A DNA stretch of 61,506 bases from assembly GCA_963516675.1 (NCBI GenBank), contig CAUQBH010000013.1, forward strand, positions 1 to 61,506, read 5' to 3'. The stretch comes from JABCPE02 sp963516675. Its GTDB lineage: Bacteria > Bacteroidota > Bacteroidia > Flavobacteriales > Weeksellaceae. The position numbers and the translations under genes were made by a program. Of the stretch, positions 42,559-51,252 are shown one piece after another. Numbering within the stretch: position 1 is the first letter of the stretch; each line of letters starts with the position of its first letter. The notes beneath the pieces are model-generated. The model saw only the letters and a list, made by a program, of their open reading frames with translations, did no database searches and had not been told where the DNA came from.

Positions 42559-43470
42559 ATGAGTAGAGATAGAAAAAGTTTTTCGGGAAGAAGGGATAAC
42601 AGAGAAGAGAGTAGAGGAAGCCAAAATAGAAATAAATTTGAGAAAAGGGACAGACCATCTGCTCCTAAAAAGTTTTACAAAAAACCTGATGAGCAGGAAG
42701 ATAAAGCCAAATCTTTTATTCTGAAAAGAAAATTGGATAAAATCAGCAAACAGGTTGAAAAAGATACAATTAGGCTTAATAAATACATCGCTAATTCTGG
42801 AATATGCAGTAGGAGAGAGGCTGATGAACTGATTACACAAGGACTAGTGGAGGTGAATGGGAAGGTGGTTACAGAAATGGGATACCAAGTTCAGAAAACG
42901 GACAGAGTGGTTTTCGATGGACAGAGTATAACTCCAGAAAAGCCTGTGTATGTGCTTCTTAACAAGCCGAAAGGATATATCTCTACGACAAAAGATGAGA
43001 AAGCGAGAAAGACCGTGATGGATTTGGTAGCGAACGCCTCGCCGTATCGTTTATTCCCAGTGGGTAGGCTGGATAGACAGACTACAGGGCTTATTCTTTT
43101 GACGAATGATGGGCATTTGACTAAAAAACTGACGCACCCATCTTTCGGTGTGAAAAAAATCTATCATGTTACTTTGGATAGAAAACTAAGTGTGGAGGAT
43201 CTGCGCACGATAGCAGATGGAGTTCGTCTGGAAGAGGGAGTAGCAGAGGTTGACAGCATCTCATACATCGAAGGAAAACCTAAAAATGAAGTGGGAATAG
43301 AAATTCACATCGGCTGGAACAGAGTCGTAAGGAGAATTTTTAAGAAAATGGGCTATGAAGTGGAGGCTTTGGACAGAGTGATTTTTGCTGGGCTTACCAA
43401 GAAAAATATCAAACGAGGACACTGGCGAATTCTCACCGAAATGGAAGTGAATAACCTAAAAATGTTATAA
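42559..43470 (+). CDS. rRNA pseudouridine synthase, RsuA/RluB family
   Basis: 303 residues from the ATG giving MSRDRKSFSGRRDNREE; the other start lies within the promoter. A basic, low-complexity N-terminal tail (about 1-70) precedes an S4 RNA-binding domain, RLNKYIANSGICSRREADEL, and the catalytic domain with Asp in GRLDRQTTGLILLTNDG. KKIYHVTLDRKL and NRVVRRIFKKMGY are family features. It isomerises uridine in ribosomal RNA; whether RluB- or RluE/F-type cannot be told. Single-gene unit. Confidence 0.92.
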   Translation: MSRDRKSFSGRRDNREESRGSQNRNKFEKRDRPSAPKKFYKKPDEQEDKAKSFILKRKLDKISKQVEKDTIRLNKYIANSGICSRREADELITQGLVEVNGKVVTEMGYQVQKTDRVVFDGQSITPEKPVYVLLNKPKGYISTTKDEKARKTVMDLVANASPYRLFPVGRLDRQTTGLILLTNDGHLTKKLTHPSFGVKKIYHVTLDRKLSVEDLRTIADGVRLEEGVAEVDSISYIEGKPKNEVGIEIHIGWNRVVRRIFKKMGYEVEALDRVIFAGLTKKNIKRGHWRILTEMEVNNLKML

Positions 43471-43477
43471 AAAATAG

Positions 43478-43513
43478 AAGTGATAAATACCCTTTTTGTG
43501 TTTATCACTTTTT
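43478..43513 (+). terminator. Terminator of the pseudouridine synthase gene
   Basis: AAGTGATAAA pairs with TTTATCACTT around 13 bases, followed by TTT. It lies 23 bases before the next gene. Confidence 0.85.
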
Positions 43514-43535
43514 AATTTAAAATACCGAATTTAGA

Positions 43536-44540
43536 ATGGTTTTAGTAACGGGAGCAACAGGGATTTTAGGAAGAGTATTGGTTTTAGAACTCCTTAAAAA
43601 AGGCAAAAAAGTGAGAGCTGCCAAGCGAAAAAGCAGCAATATAGAAGAAGTCAAAAAATCTTGGCTTTTTTATACAGCGGATGCTGAACGGCTTTTTGAG
43701 CAGATAGAGTGGGTGGATGTAGATTTGTGGAATTTGGATTCGCTGAGAGCGGCTTTGGATGGTGTGGAAGAGGTCTATCACGCCTCTGCAAAGGTGAGTT
43801 TTCACCCGAAAGACACCCAAGAAATGCTCAGAACCAATGTAGAAGGCACTAAAAATATGCTCTATATAGCCGAAGAAAAACAGGTGAAAAAGTTTCTTTT
43901 TGTGAGTTCTATTGCGGTACTGGACGAGGTGAATGAAAATGGAATAATCGATGAAAACTCGCAGTTTAGCCCAAAAGAAGAGCATTCTGGATATGCGCAG
44001 TCAAAATATCTTGCAGAAATGGAGATCTGGCGAAGTTCAGCAGAGGGGATGAATACCATTATCATCAACCCTGGCGTCATCATCGGCACAGGAAACTGGG
44101 GGAACAGCAGCGGAGAGCTTTTTACCACTTTTGAGAAAAATCCATTTACTTTTTCAGGGGGAACGGCCTATGTGGATGTTCGCGATGTGGCTAAAATAGC
44201 AGTGGAACTGATGGATAAAAACAAATTCGGCGAGCGGTATATTATCCTTTCTGAAAACCGAAAATATCAGGATTTATCCGATATAGTAAGGCTAAAATTA
44301 GGGAAATCCAAAACGAAAATCCTTCCAAAATCCATTCTGAATTTTGCATATTGGCTGAATGTCCTTTTTGGGTGGCTTATCCCAAGTTTAAAGAGAGTTA
44401 CCAAGAGTAATATAGAGGCGGTTACCAGCTTTACGCCGATTTCTAATGAGAAAATAAAACGAGAACTGAATTATAATTTTATTCCTATCAATGAAAGTAT
44501 TGATTTTCATTTGGGAAATTATAAAAACCGAAAATTGTAA
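43536..44540 (+). CDS. NAD-dependent epimerase/dehydratase (extended SDR)
   Basis: 334 residues. The dinucleotide loop VTGATGILGRVLV opens the protein, the catalytic Ser is in LFVSSIAVLDE, and the Tyr-Lys pair in GYAQSKYLAE. IINPGVIIGTGNW and the C-terminal helices fit the DFR-like branch of extended SDRs (dihydroflavonol reductase-like). A substrate cannot be named. An Imm53 gene follows 19 bases later on the same strand. Confidence 0.85.
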   Translation: MVLVTGATGILGRVLVLELLKKGKKVRAAKRKSSNIEEVKKSWLFYTADAERLFEQIEWVDVDLWNLDSLRAALDGVEEVYHASAKVSFHPKDTQEMLRTNVEGTKNMLYIAEEKQVKKFLFVSSIAVLDEVNENGIIDENSQFSPKEEHSGYAQSKYLAEMEIWRSSAEGMNTIIINPGVIIGTGNWGNSSGELFTTFEKNPFTFSGGTAYVDVRDVAKIAVELMDKNKFGERYIILSENRKYQDLSDIVRLKLGKSKTKILPKSILNFAYWLNVLFGWLIPSLKRVTKSNIEAVTSFTPISNEKIKRELNYNFIPINESIDFHLGNYKNRKL

Positions 44541-44559
44541 ATCATTATAAATCAATGAA

Positions 44560-45129
44560 ATGACTAATATAGAGCTGATACAGGAATGGTATAAAAATCA
44601 GTGTAATGGCGACTGGGAGCATGAATATGGAGTGAAAATAGAAACTCTGGATAACCCTGGCTGGATTGTCAGCATAGATTTAGTGGGTACTTTTTTGCAA
44701 GGGTTTGAATATCAATATTCTAAAAAAAGCGAAGAGGACTGGATAGAGCTGGTGTCTGATGGTGAAGTTTTTAGGGGAGCGGGAGATTTTCTAAAACTTG
44801 ATGAAATTTTAGACAAATTTATCAATGAATTTGCATTACCCAATATTAAAAATACAAAGCAGATTTATGAAATATACGAGGAAATACCTTTGTCCATAGG
44901 GCTTAATGTATATAGACAGCTTAATGCTATGCCTATTAGTTTGACAGAATTTGAGATAGTAGAAATTCCAGAATGTGATTTCAAAGACCTGAAAGTAGTG
45001 GATATAGAAGATTTTCAAAAAATGACTTTCCAAGAAGGCGAAATAGACAGCAGATACAAGGTAGGCGACAGCGTGTCCTGCGACCTAAAAACGCTCTATG
45101 ATGGGATAAATCTTGTTATAAAAAATTAA
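44560..45129 (+). CDS. Immunity 53 (Imm53) family protein
   Basis: 189 residues, cytoplasmic. The N-terminal 95 residues match Imm53: LIQEWYKNQCNGDWEHEYG, then KIETLDNPGWIVSIDL and the C-terminal WIELVSDGEVFRGAG. A second, less familiar part follows (about 96-189), so the protein is longer than a plain Imm53. Imm53 proteins are predicted antidotes to polymorphic toxins. No toxin gene adjoins it, so this is an orphan immunity gene. Confidence 0.82.
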   Translation: MTNIELIQEWYKNQCNGDWEHEYGVKIETLDNPGWIVSIDLVGTFLQGFEYQYSKKSEEDWIELVSDGEVFRGAGDFLKLDEILDKFINEFALPNIKNTKQIYEIYEEIPLSIGLNVYRQLNAMPISLTEFEIVEIPECDFKDLKVVDIEDFQKMTFQEGEIDSRYKVGDSVSCDLKTLYDGINLVIKN

Positions 45130-45168
45130 AATCAATCCCAAAGTAACAAGCGTTGCCTATTTAAAATT

Positions 45169-45199
45169 TTGTTTTGCTTGTTATAATAGTTTATTTTTG
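45169..45199 (+). promoter_or_regulatory. -33/-7 promoter of yidD
   Basis: TTG at 45169-45171, a 20-base spacer and TATTTTTG at 45192-45199. The transcript would start about 10 bases before the TTG start codon. Confidence 0.75.
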
Positions 45200-45213
45200 T
45201 CCAAAATAAAATT

Positions 45214-45453
45214 TTGTTTCAGAAAATAATCATATTTCCTTTTGTGATACTGGTTCGCTTTTATCAGCTCGCCATTTCGCCGTGGCTGGGGAGCAACTGC
45301 CGTTATCAGCCCACATGTTCTCAGTATATGCTGGAAGCCCTGAAAACCCACGGTCTTCTGAAAGGATTATTTTTAGGAACAAAGAGAATTTTGAGCTGTC
45401 ATCCATGGGGAGGCAGCGGTTATGACCCAGTTCCACCTAAAAAAAGAAAGTAA
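45214..45453 (+). CDS. yidD: Membrane protein insertion efficiency factor YidD
   Basis: 79 residues, starting at TTG 45214. It shows the family signature: VRFYQLAISPWLGSNCRYQP, then TCSQYMLEAL and HPWGGSGYDPVP. It is an amphipathic peripheral inner-membrane protein that helps YidC-dependent insertion. The stop overlaps the long frame of the next gene but not its chosen start, giving a 7-base gap to lgt. The two are probably cotranscribed, both acting in membrane-protein and lipoprotein biogenesis. Confidence 0.93.
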   Translation: MFQKIIIFPFVILVRFYQLAISPWLGSNCRYQPTCSQYMLEALKTHGLLKGLFLGTKRILSCHPWGGSGYDPVPPKKRK

Positions 45454-45460
45454 ATTTAAA

Positions 45461-46732
45461 ATGAAAGATAAAATAAGATTTTTTATTCTGTTTGCATTGT
45501 TGCCGTTTCAGTTGTTCTTTTCACAAGAATACAAAAATGGTTTTTCTGACGGAAGTATAGTAACTAAAAAGGGAAGCACTCCTGTGAAAATATTTGTAAG
45601 CCCTGATATGAAGCAGGTTTATGATGCTCTCGGTTCAGAGAATGCAGATGTTTTGGTTATTCTTAATAAATACAATACAGAGCTGTCTGGTCAGAGAGAA
45701 TATGAATATTTGGCTCCATATTATGAGGAGTTTAAAAAGAAAGGCTATTTTATTCTTAATGAGAATTTTATGCCTGTCGGCGAGGAGGGAATGTCCGCAG
45801 AATCCCTAAAAAGTTACAAATATATTTTGAAGTCCAATCAGCTGACAAAGCTGGATTCACAGATGAGTAAAATGGTATGGCTAAATACCGAGTTTAGCAT
45901 TTGGAATCCAAATGAAGGCATAGACATTTTTGGTTTTAAACTGAGATATTACGGGCTGATGTTTGTTTTTGCTTTTGGATTTGGAATTTTGATAATGAGA
46001 CAAATTTTCAAAATTGACAATGTAGATGATAAGTTCATAGATCCGCTCTTTACATGGACACTGCTGGGGACTATTTTTGGTGCGAGGATAGGGCATGTGG
46101 TTTTTTATGAGCCGAGTTTGTTTGTAACAGATTTTTGGAGTGTTTTCCTGCCCATTAGGACAAAACCTACGCTGGAATTTACAGGTTTTTCTGGGCTGGC
46201 GAGCCACGGAGCTACTATCGCATTGATTTTGACTACATTATATTATAGTTATAGAATTATTAAGAAAAATCCTTTTTGGGTTTATGACAGATTAGGAATT
46301 GTCATCGCTTTAGGAGGGGCTTTTGTGCGAATGGGGAATTTTTTCAATTCTGAAATTATCGGAAAACCAGCGAGCGAAACTTCGCCGTTTGCGATACTTT
46401 TCCCACAGCAAAGTATGGAATATGGAGCTATAGTTCCGAGATATCCTACACAGCTTTTTGAGGCTTTTGGGTATGTTTGTTTATTTATTTTATTGGCTGT
46501 TTTGTACAAATTTACTCGTAAAAAATATCAGCAGGGATGGCTGTTTGGGCTGTTTTTTGTGATACTTTGGAGTATTCGTTTCTTTGTGGAATTCCTGAAA
46601 GAGCCACAGGGAGATGAGGTAATCTCATTTGCGGGGCTCAATACAGGGCAGATTTTGAGTATTCCATTTATGCTGGCGGGTGTGGCGATTATGATTTATT
46701 CCAAGAAAAATAAAATAGAACCAGCCGAATAA
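45461..46732 (+). CDS. lgt: Prolipoprotein diacylglyceryl transferase with N-terminal extension
   Basis: 423 residues against the usual 260-300. It transfers diacylglycerol from phosphatidylglycerol to the lipobox cysteine. The core (from about 145) shows YYGLMFVFAFGFG, GARIGHVVFYEP, FSGLASHGATIAL, the Lgt signature VRMGNFFNSEIIGKP and FFVEFLKEPQ. The first about 140 residues begin with a signal-like segment (FFILFALLPFQLFFSQ) and a soluble alpha/beta-like part with SPDMKQVYDALGSENADVLV; I do not recognise it. Its added domain probably faces the periplasm. Confidence 0.93.
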   Translation: MKDKIRFFILFALLPFQLFFSQEYKNGFSDGSIVTKKGSTPVKIFVSPDMKQVYDALGSENADVLVILNKYNTELSGQREYEYLAPYYEEFKKKGYFILNENFMPVGEEGMSAESLKSYKYILKSNQLTKLDSQMSKMVWLNTEFSIWNPNEGIDIFGFKLRYYGLMFVFAFGFGILIMRQIFKIDNVDDKFIDPLFTWTLLGTIFGARIGHVVFYEPSLFVTDFWSVFLPIRTKPTLEFTGFSGLASHGATIALILTTLYYSYRIIKKNPFWVYDRLGIVIALGGAFVRMGNFFNSEIIGKPASETSPFAILFPQQSMEYGAIVPRYPTQLFEAFGYVCLFILLAVLYKFTRKKYQQGWLFGLFFVILWSIRFFVEFLKEPQGDEVISFAGLNTGQILSIPFMLAGVAIMIYSKKNKIEPAE

Positions 46733-46734
46733 GA

Positions 46735-46772
46735 TTGATTTATAAGGTTTTTGCTTTATAATCAATTTTTGA
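46735..46772 (+). terminator. Weak terminator-like hairpin after lgt
   Basis: ATTGATTTATAA pairs with TTATAATCAAT with one bulge and is followed by TTTTTG. It lies between lgt and the hydrolase gene; strength uncertain. Confidence 0.4.
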
Positions 46773-46783
46773 AAAAGAAGAAA

Positions 46784-47560
46784 ATGATTTTAAATTCAAA
46801 AATTTACGGACAGGAAATTCAGGAAATTCCTCTTTTGGTTTTTCATGGATTGTTTGGAATATCAGATAATTGGGGGACTTTTGGAAGAGAATTTGGTCAG
46901 TGGATGCCTTGCCATTTGGTAGATTTGCGTAATCACGGAAAAAGTTTTCACTCGGATGAAATGTCTCATCAGATAATGGCGGAGGATATATTAAACTATA
47001 TCAATCATTATCAATTAGATAAGGTTAATCTTTTGGGGCATTCTCTTGGCGGCAAGGCAGTGATGCAGTTTGCGATTTCTTATCCAGAGAGAGTAAATAA
47101 ACTTGTCGTAGCAGACATAGCGCCAAGGGCTTACAGACCGCATCATCAGACGGCTTTTGAAGCGTTACAAAGTGTGGATTTTTTTGCTGTTTCTGCTCGT
47201 AAAGATGTGGAACTTCAGCTGGAAAAATACATTACGGACAGAGCGATGCTTTTATTCCTTCTTAAAAATCTCTATTGGGAGCAGGAAAACAAACTGAACT
47301 GGAGATTTAACCTAAAAACTCTTTCCGAGAAATATGCTGATTTGGTGGGAAATATAGAGAGAGAAGGTGTTTTCGGAGGGAAAACTTTATTCCTTGCTGG
47401 CGAAAAATCTAATTACATCCTTCCAGAAGATGAAATCCTAATTCGTGAAAAATTCCCTGACAGCCAGATTGTTAAAATTAAAAATGCAGGGCATTGGCTC
47501 CAAGTAGATAATTCGCAAGATTTTAACAATTCTGTTAAAGATTTTTTAATAAAAGGCTAA
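46784..47560 (+). CDS. Alpha/beta hydrolase (YbfF-like esterase)
   Basis: 258 residues from the ATG giving MILNSKIYGQEIQEIPLLVF. The oxyanion region is FHGLFGISDNWG, the nucleophile elbow LLGHSLGGKAVMQF, and the late His lies in IKNAGHWLQVDN. The layout fits YbfF-type short-chain acyl esterases. Cytoplasmic, with no signal peptide. The longer frame starting at 46751 overlaps the hairpin after lgt and is less likely. Confidence 0.88.
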   Translation: MILNSKIYGQEIQEIPLLVFHGLFGISDNWGTFGREFGQWMPCHLVDLRNHGKSFHSDEMSHQIMAEDILNYINHYQLDKVNLLGHSLGGKAVMQFAISYPERVNKLVVADIAPRAYRPHHQTAFEALQSVDFFAVSARKDVELQLEKYITDRAMLLFLLKNLYWEQENKLNWRFNLKTLSEKYADLVGNIEREGVFGGKTLFLAGEKSNYILPEDEILIREKFPDSQIVKIKNAGHWLQVDNSQDFNNSVKDFLIKG

Positions 47561-47628
47561 TCATAACATAGATCAATTTTTGTGTGAATAAAATTTTTTA
47601 TATTTACACAATCAAAAATTTTAAAATT

Positions 47629-49014
47629 ATGTCAAGTATTAAAACTATAAATCCTGCCACAGGCGAGGTATTAAAAGAATATCCAGAGATGACATCTGGT
47701 GAGGTTTCAGAAATTATCGCACAAGCTGATAAAACCTTTAAAGAATGGCGTAAAAAGCCTTTTTCAGAAAGAGCAAAAGTACTCTATAATGCCGCAAGAA
47801 TTATGCGTGAGCGCAAAGAAGAGTTGGGTAAATTATGCTCTATCGAGATGGGAAAACTTCACAAAGAAGGTATCGCAGAGGTGGAACTTTGTGCTGGGAT
47901 TTTTGAATATTATGCAGAAAATGGAGAAAAATTATTGGCAGATAAGCCTTTGGAAACACCACACGGAAAGGCATTTTTGTCTTATGAGCCGATAGGAGTG
48001 ATTTTGAGTGTTCAGCCTTGGAATTTCCCTTTCTATCAGACTACTCGTTCTGCTGCGCCTAACCTTATCGTAGGGAATACAATAGTGCTGAAACACGCAT
48101 CTAATGTGCCACAGGCGGGAGAAATGATGGAAAAAATTCTTTTAGAAGCGGGAGCGCCTAAGGGAGCTTATACTAATATTTTTGTCCCTGGTTCTAAAGT
48201 GTCAGAACTATTGGACGACCCAAGAGTAAAAGGAGCAGCCCTTACAGGAAGCGAACCAGCAGGAGCGAGTTTCGCATCTGCAGCAGGGAAAAATGTGAAA
48301 AAATCAATCTTGGAACTTGGTGGAAGTGATGCTTTCATCGTAATGCCAGATGCTGATTTAGACAAAGCTGTAGAAACTGCCGTGAATGGCAGACTATGGA
48401 ATGCAGGGCAGGTGTGCGTTTCTCCAAAGAGAGTTATCGTTCCAGAAAGCCTTTATCCGGTGTTCCTTGAAAAAGCTACACAGCTGTTTGGAAATGCTAA
48501 AGTGGGAGATCCTCTTGATCCAGAAACTCAGTTGGCTCCTTTGAGTAGTGTGAAGGCAAGAGAAGATGTTTTATCTCAAGTAGAAAAAGCTGTAGCACAA
48601 GGAGCAAAACTAGTGGTAGGAGGTAAAAAAATAGAAGGTCCAGGAGCATTTATGCAGCCTACTATTTTGACAGATATCAAAAAAGGAATGGATGCTTATT
48701 CAGACGAAATATTTGGGCCAGTATTGATGATTTATTCTGTGAAAAATATGGACGAAGCCGTAGCTTTGGCTAATGATACTAAATACGGTCTTGGTGGAAC
48801 AGTTTTCGGAACGGATGTAGAGGAAGCAGTGAAAATCGCACGAAGAATAGATACAGGAATGGTCTATATAAACCATGTGACAGGGATTTCTCCAGAACTT
48901 CCATTCGGAGGAACCAAAAACTCTGGATATGGTAGAGAGCAGTCCATAGAGGGAATATATGAGTTCGTTAATTCTAAACTAATCAGGGTAACTACTCCTG
49001 ATGCAGCTTATTAA
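47629..49014 (+). CDS. NAD(P)-dependent aldehyde dehydrogenase (succinate-semialdehyde type)
   Basis: 461 residues from the ATG giving MSSIKTINPATGEVLKEYPE. The cofactor region is VQPWNFPFYQTTRSAAP, Glu is in LELGGSDAF and the nucleophilic Cys in NAGQVCVSPKR; PELPFGGTKNSGYGRE closes the family pattern. It is nearest the E. coli Sad (YneI) group, which oxidises succinate semialdehyde. An SDR gene follows after 6 bases. TATATTTA at 47599-47606 is a plausible -7 element. Confidence 0.9.
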   Translation: MSSIKTINPATGEVLKEYPEMTSGEVSEIIAQADKTFKEWRKKPFSERAKVLYNAARIMRERKEELGKLCSIEMGKLHKEGIAEVELCAGIFEYYAENGEKLLADKPLETPHGKAFLSYEPIGVILSVQPWNFPFYQTTRSAAPNLIVGNTIVLKHASNVPQAGEMMEKILLEAGAPKGAYTNIFVPGSKVSELLDDPRVKGAALTGSEPAGASFASAAGKNVKKSILELGGSDAFIVMPDADLDKAVETAVNGRLWNAGQVCVSPKRVIVPESLYPVFLEKATQLFGNAKVGDPLDPETQLAPLSSVKAREDVLSQVEKAVAQGAKLVVGGKKIEGPGAFMQPTILTDIKKGMDAYSDEIFGPVLMIYSVKNMDEAVALANDTKYGLGGTVFGTDVEEAVKIARRIDTGMVYINHVTGISPELPFGGTKNSGYGREQSIEGIYEFVNSKLIRVTTPDAAY

Positions 49015-49020
49015 AATATT

Positions 49021-49740
49021 ATGCAAAATTTAAAAGGAAAAACAGCCCTTGTAACAGGTGGAGGGCGAGGATTAGGTAAAGCCGTAGCTTTGGCTCTGGC
49101 GGCAGAAGGTGTAAATGTAGCCATTACGGGTAGAAATGAAAACAATCTGAAATCCGTAGTTGCTGAGATAGAGAGCAAAGGCGTGAAATCATCTTATTCA
49201 GTTTTTGATGTAACTGATAAAAAGCAAGTTTTTACTTCGTTAGAAAAATTACAAAATGATTTCGGGAAGTTTGATATTCTTATCAATAATGCTGGAATAG
49301 CGGCTTTCGGAGGAATTTTAGAAATGGACGATGAGCAGTGGGAAGACATCGTGAAGACCAATCTTTTTGGGCCTTACTATGTGGTGAAAGCTGTGGTGCC
49401 TGGGATGGTGGAGAAAAAATCAGGTGATGTGGTGAATATTTCTTCAACGGCAGGTCTGAAAGGAAATGCGCTTACTTCGGCATATTCTGCATCTAAATTT
49501 GGATTGATAGGAATGTCAGAATCTATGATGTTTGAACTCCGTAAGCAGAACATTCGTGTGACGACCCTTACACCAAGCACGATTTCAACAGATATGGCTA
49601 AAACAGACCTGAAAATCACAGATGGAAACCCAGAAAAGGTGCTTCAGCCAGAGGATTTCGCAGAGCTGGTGGTAGATTTATTGAAGCTAAACAAGAGAGC
49701 AATGCTGGCTTCGGCGGCTCTTTGGTCTACAAATCCATAA
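49021..49740 (+). CDS. Short-chain dehydrogenase (3-ketoacyl-ACP reductase-like)
   Basis: 239 residues of the classical SDR type. NADP loop VTGGGRGLGKAVALAL, NNAGIAAFGG, catalytic Ser in VNISSTAGLKG and the Tyr-Lys pair in SAYSASKFGLIG. The C-terminal VTTLTPSTISTDMAKTDL resembles FabG/YdfG-like enzymes. The gene is 6 bases after an aldehyde dehydrogenase and probably cotranscribed with it. Substrate not determined. Confidence 0.9.
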   Translation: MQNLKGKTALVTGGGRGLGKAVALALAAEGVNVAITGRNENNLKSVVAEIESKGVKSSYSVFDVTDKKQVFTSLEKLQNDFGKFDILINNAGIAAFGGILEMDDEQWEDIVKTNLFGPYYVVKAVVPGMVEKKSGDVVNISSTAGLKGNALTSAYSASKFGLIGMSESMMFELRKQNIRVTTLTPSTISTDMAKTDLKITDGNPEKVLQPEDFAELVVDLLKLNKRAMLASAALWSTNP

Positions 49741-49779
49741 AAAATACTTTTTTTAATCATATTAAAAGAGACTTTGGCT

Positions 49780-49787
49780 TATCTTTG
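49780..49787 (+). promoter_or_regulatory. -7 element of the glutaminase gene
   Basis: TATCTTTG, 27 bases before the ATG at 49815. It lies downstream of the longer in-frame ATG at 49722, which is thereby excluded. Confidence 0.6.
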
Positions 49788-49814
49788 TCAAAGTCTTTTT
49801 ATTTAAATAACAGC

Positions 49815-50387
49815 ATGAAAATATTGGTGCTTGATAACTATGACAGTTTCACTTATAATTTGGTTCAGATGGTAGAGCAGATTGTAGGGAAGGAGTTTGT
49901 ATATGTTTTTAAAAATGATGAAGTTTCATTGGAAGAAGTGGAAAAATACGATAAAATCATCCTTTCTCCAGGACCAGGCGTGCCTAGTGAAGCTGGGATT
50001 TTGCTGGATGTGATAAAGGAATTTGCGCCAAAGAAACCTATTTTAGGTGTTTGTCTTGGTTTACAGGCGATTGCAGAGGCGTTTGGTGGAAAGCTGATTA
50101 ACTTGAATAATGTTTATCATGGAGTTGGGATTTCTACGGCTATCATTGAAGATAATGCTAAGATATTCAAAGGTTTACCTTCTGAAATCATTACAGGAAG
50201 ATACCACTCTTGGGCGGTGGATTCTCATGATTTCCCTGAAGAGTTACAAATCACGGCGGTAGATGAGCAGGGCATCATCATGGCATTACAGCATAGAAAA
50301 TATGATGTTCATGCGGTGCAGTTTCACCCAGAAAGTGTATTGACACCTTGTGGGGAGAAGATTTTGGAGAATTTTTTAAAGGATTAA
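49815..50387 (+). CDS. pabA: Glutamine amidotransferase, anthranilate/aminodeoxychorismate synthase component II
   Basis: 190 residues from the ATG giving MKILVLDNYDSFTYNLVQ. The class I glutaminase triad is Cys in GVCLGLQAIAEA and His-Glu in VQFHPESVLTPCG; ILSPGPGVPSEAG is the oxyanion loop. It supplies ammonia to PabB or TrpE. No partner gene adjoins it, so it may serve folate synthesis, tryptophan synthesis or both (trpG/pabA). The symbol pabA is a guess from this isolation. Single-gene unit. Confidence 0.85.
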   Translation: MKILVLDNYDSFTYNLVQMVEQIVGKEFVYVFKNDEVSLEEVEKYDKIILSPGPGVPSEAGILLDVIKEFAPKKPILGVCLGLQAIAEAFGGKLINLNNVYHGVGISTAIIEDNAKIFKGLPSEIITGRYHSWAVDSHDFPEELQITAVDEQGIIMALQHRKYDVHAVQFHPESVLTPCGEKILENFLKD

Positions 50388-50394
50388 AAATTTT

Positions 50395-51198
50395 TTAAGC
50401 CATCATTATAAGGCTTAGGGCCATAATAGCCATACCAAAAATCAAACCATAAATGGAAAGATGATGTTCTCCAAATGCATGGGTAGCAGGTAATAGCTCA
50501 TCAAGAGATATAAAAACCATAATTCCAGCTACTATGGCAAATATCTGTCCCATCAAAACAGGAGTAATAAATGGCATTAAAACAAGATATGCTGCAATAG
50601 CTCCGATAGGTTCTGCTAGACCAGAGAACAAGGACATCAGAAATGCTTTTTTCTTGTTTTTAGTTACTTGGTAGATGGGGACAGCTACTGCTATGCCTTC
50701 GGGGATGTTATGTATGGCTACAGCAGTTGCAATGGCTATACCTAATGTGGGATTTTCAACTCCTGCAATGAGGGTGGCTATCCCCTCAGGAAAGTTATGA
50801 ATAGCGATTGCAAATGATGTCAAAATCCCCATCCGCATTAGCTTAGAACCTTTTTTTATCGGTTTTTCCATATTTTCTAAGTGTTGAATTTCATGAGGAT
50901 TTTCAAATGAGGGAATTAAACGGTCTATAATGCCAATGAATAAAATTCCGCCAAAGAAACATAACCACATGGTTAGCAACCCTTTTGTATTTCCCATCTC
51001 TTCGGTAAGGATTTCTCTGGATTGAACTAAAAATTCTGCAAAGGATACCAAAATCATCACTCCAGCGGAAAGTCCCAAGGAAAAAGATAATAATTTTTTG
51101 TTTGTCTGCTGAGTAAAAAAGACAATCAGCCCCCCAATTCCAGTGGATAATCCTGCAAATAAAGTCAATAAAAATGCGATAAAAATATGCTGTTCCAA
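50395..51198 (-). CDS. ZIP-family divalent metal transporter
   Basis: 267 residues with eight hydrophobic segments. The two metal-site helices are recognisable: AIHNFPEGIATLIAG and AIHNIPEGIAVAVP, with GLAEPIGAIAAYLV after them. This is the ZupT/GufA-like pattern of zinc or iron import across the inner membrane. The His-poor cytoplasmic loop (about 95-115) carries the usual charged stretch. Convergent with the glutaminase gene, with no clear terminator in the 7-base gap. Confidence 0.9.
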   Translation of the reverse strand: MEQHIFIAFLLTLFAGLSTGIGGLIVFFTQQTNKKLLSFSLGLSAGVMILVSFAEFLVQSREILTEEMGNTKGLLTMWLCFFGGILFIGIIDRLIPSFENPHEIQHLENMEKPIKKGSKLMRMGILTSFAIAIHNFPEGIATLIAGVENPTLGIAIATAVAIHNIPEGIAVAVPIYQVTKNKKKAFLMSLFSGLAEPIGAIAAYLVLMPFITPVLMGQIFAIVAGIMVFISLDELLPATHAFGEHHLSIYGLIFGMAIMALSLIMMA

Positions 51199-51252
51199 AA
51201 TACTAATTATTTATATCACAAATCTAAAAAATAAAGGTAAGAATAACTAGCA

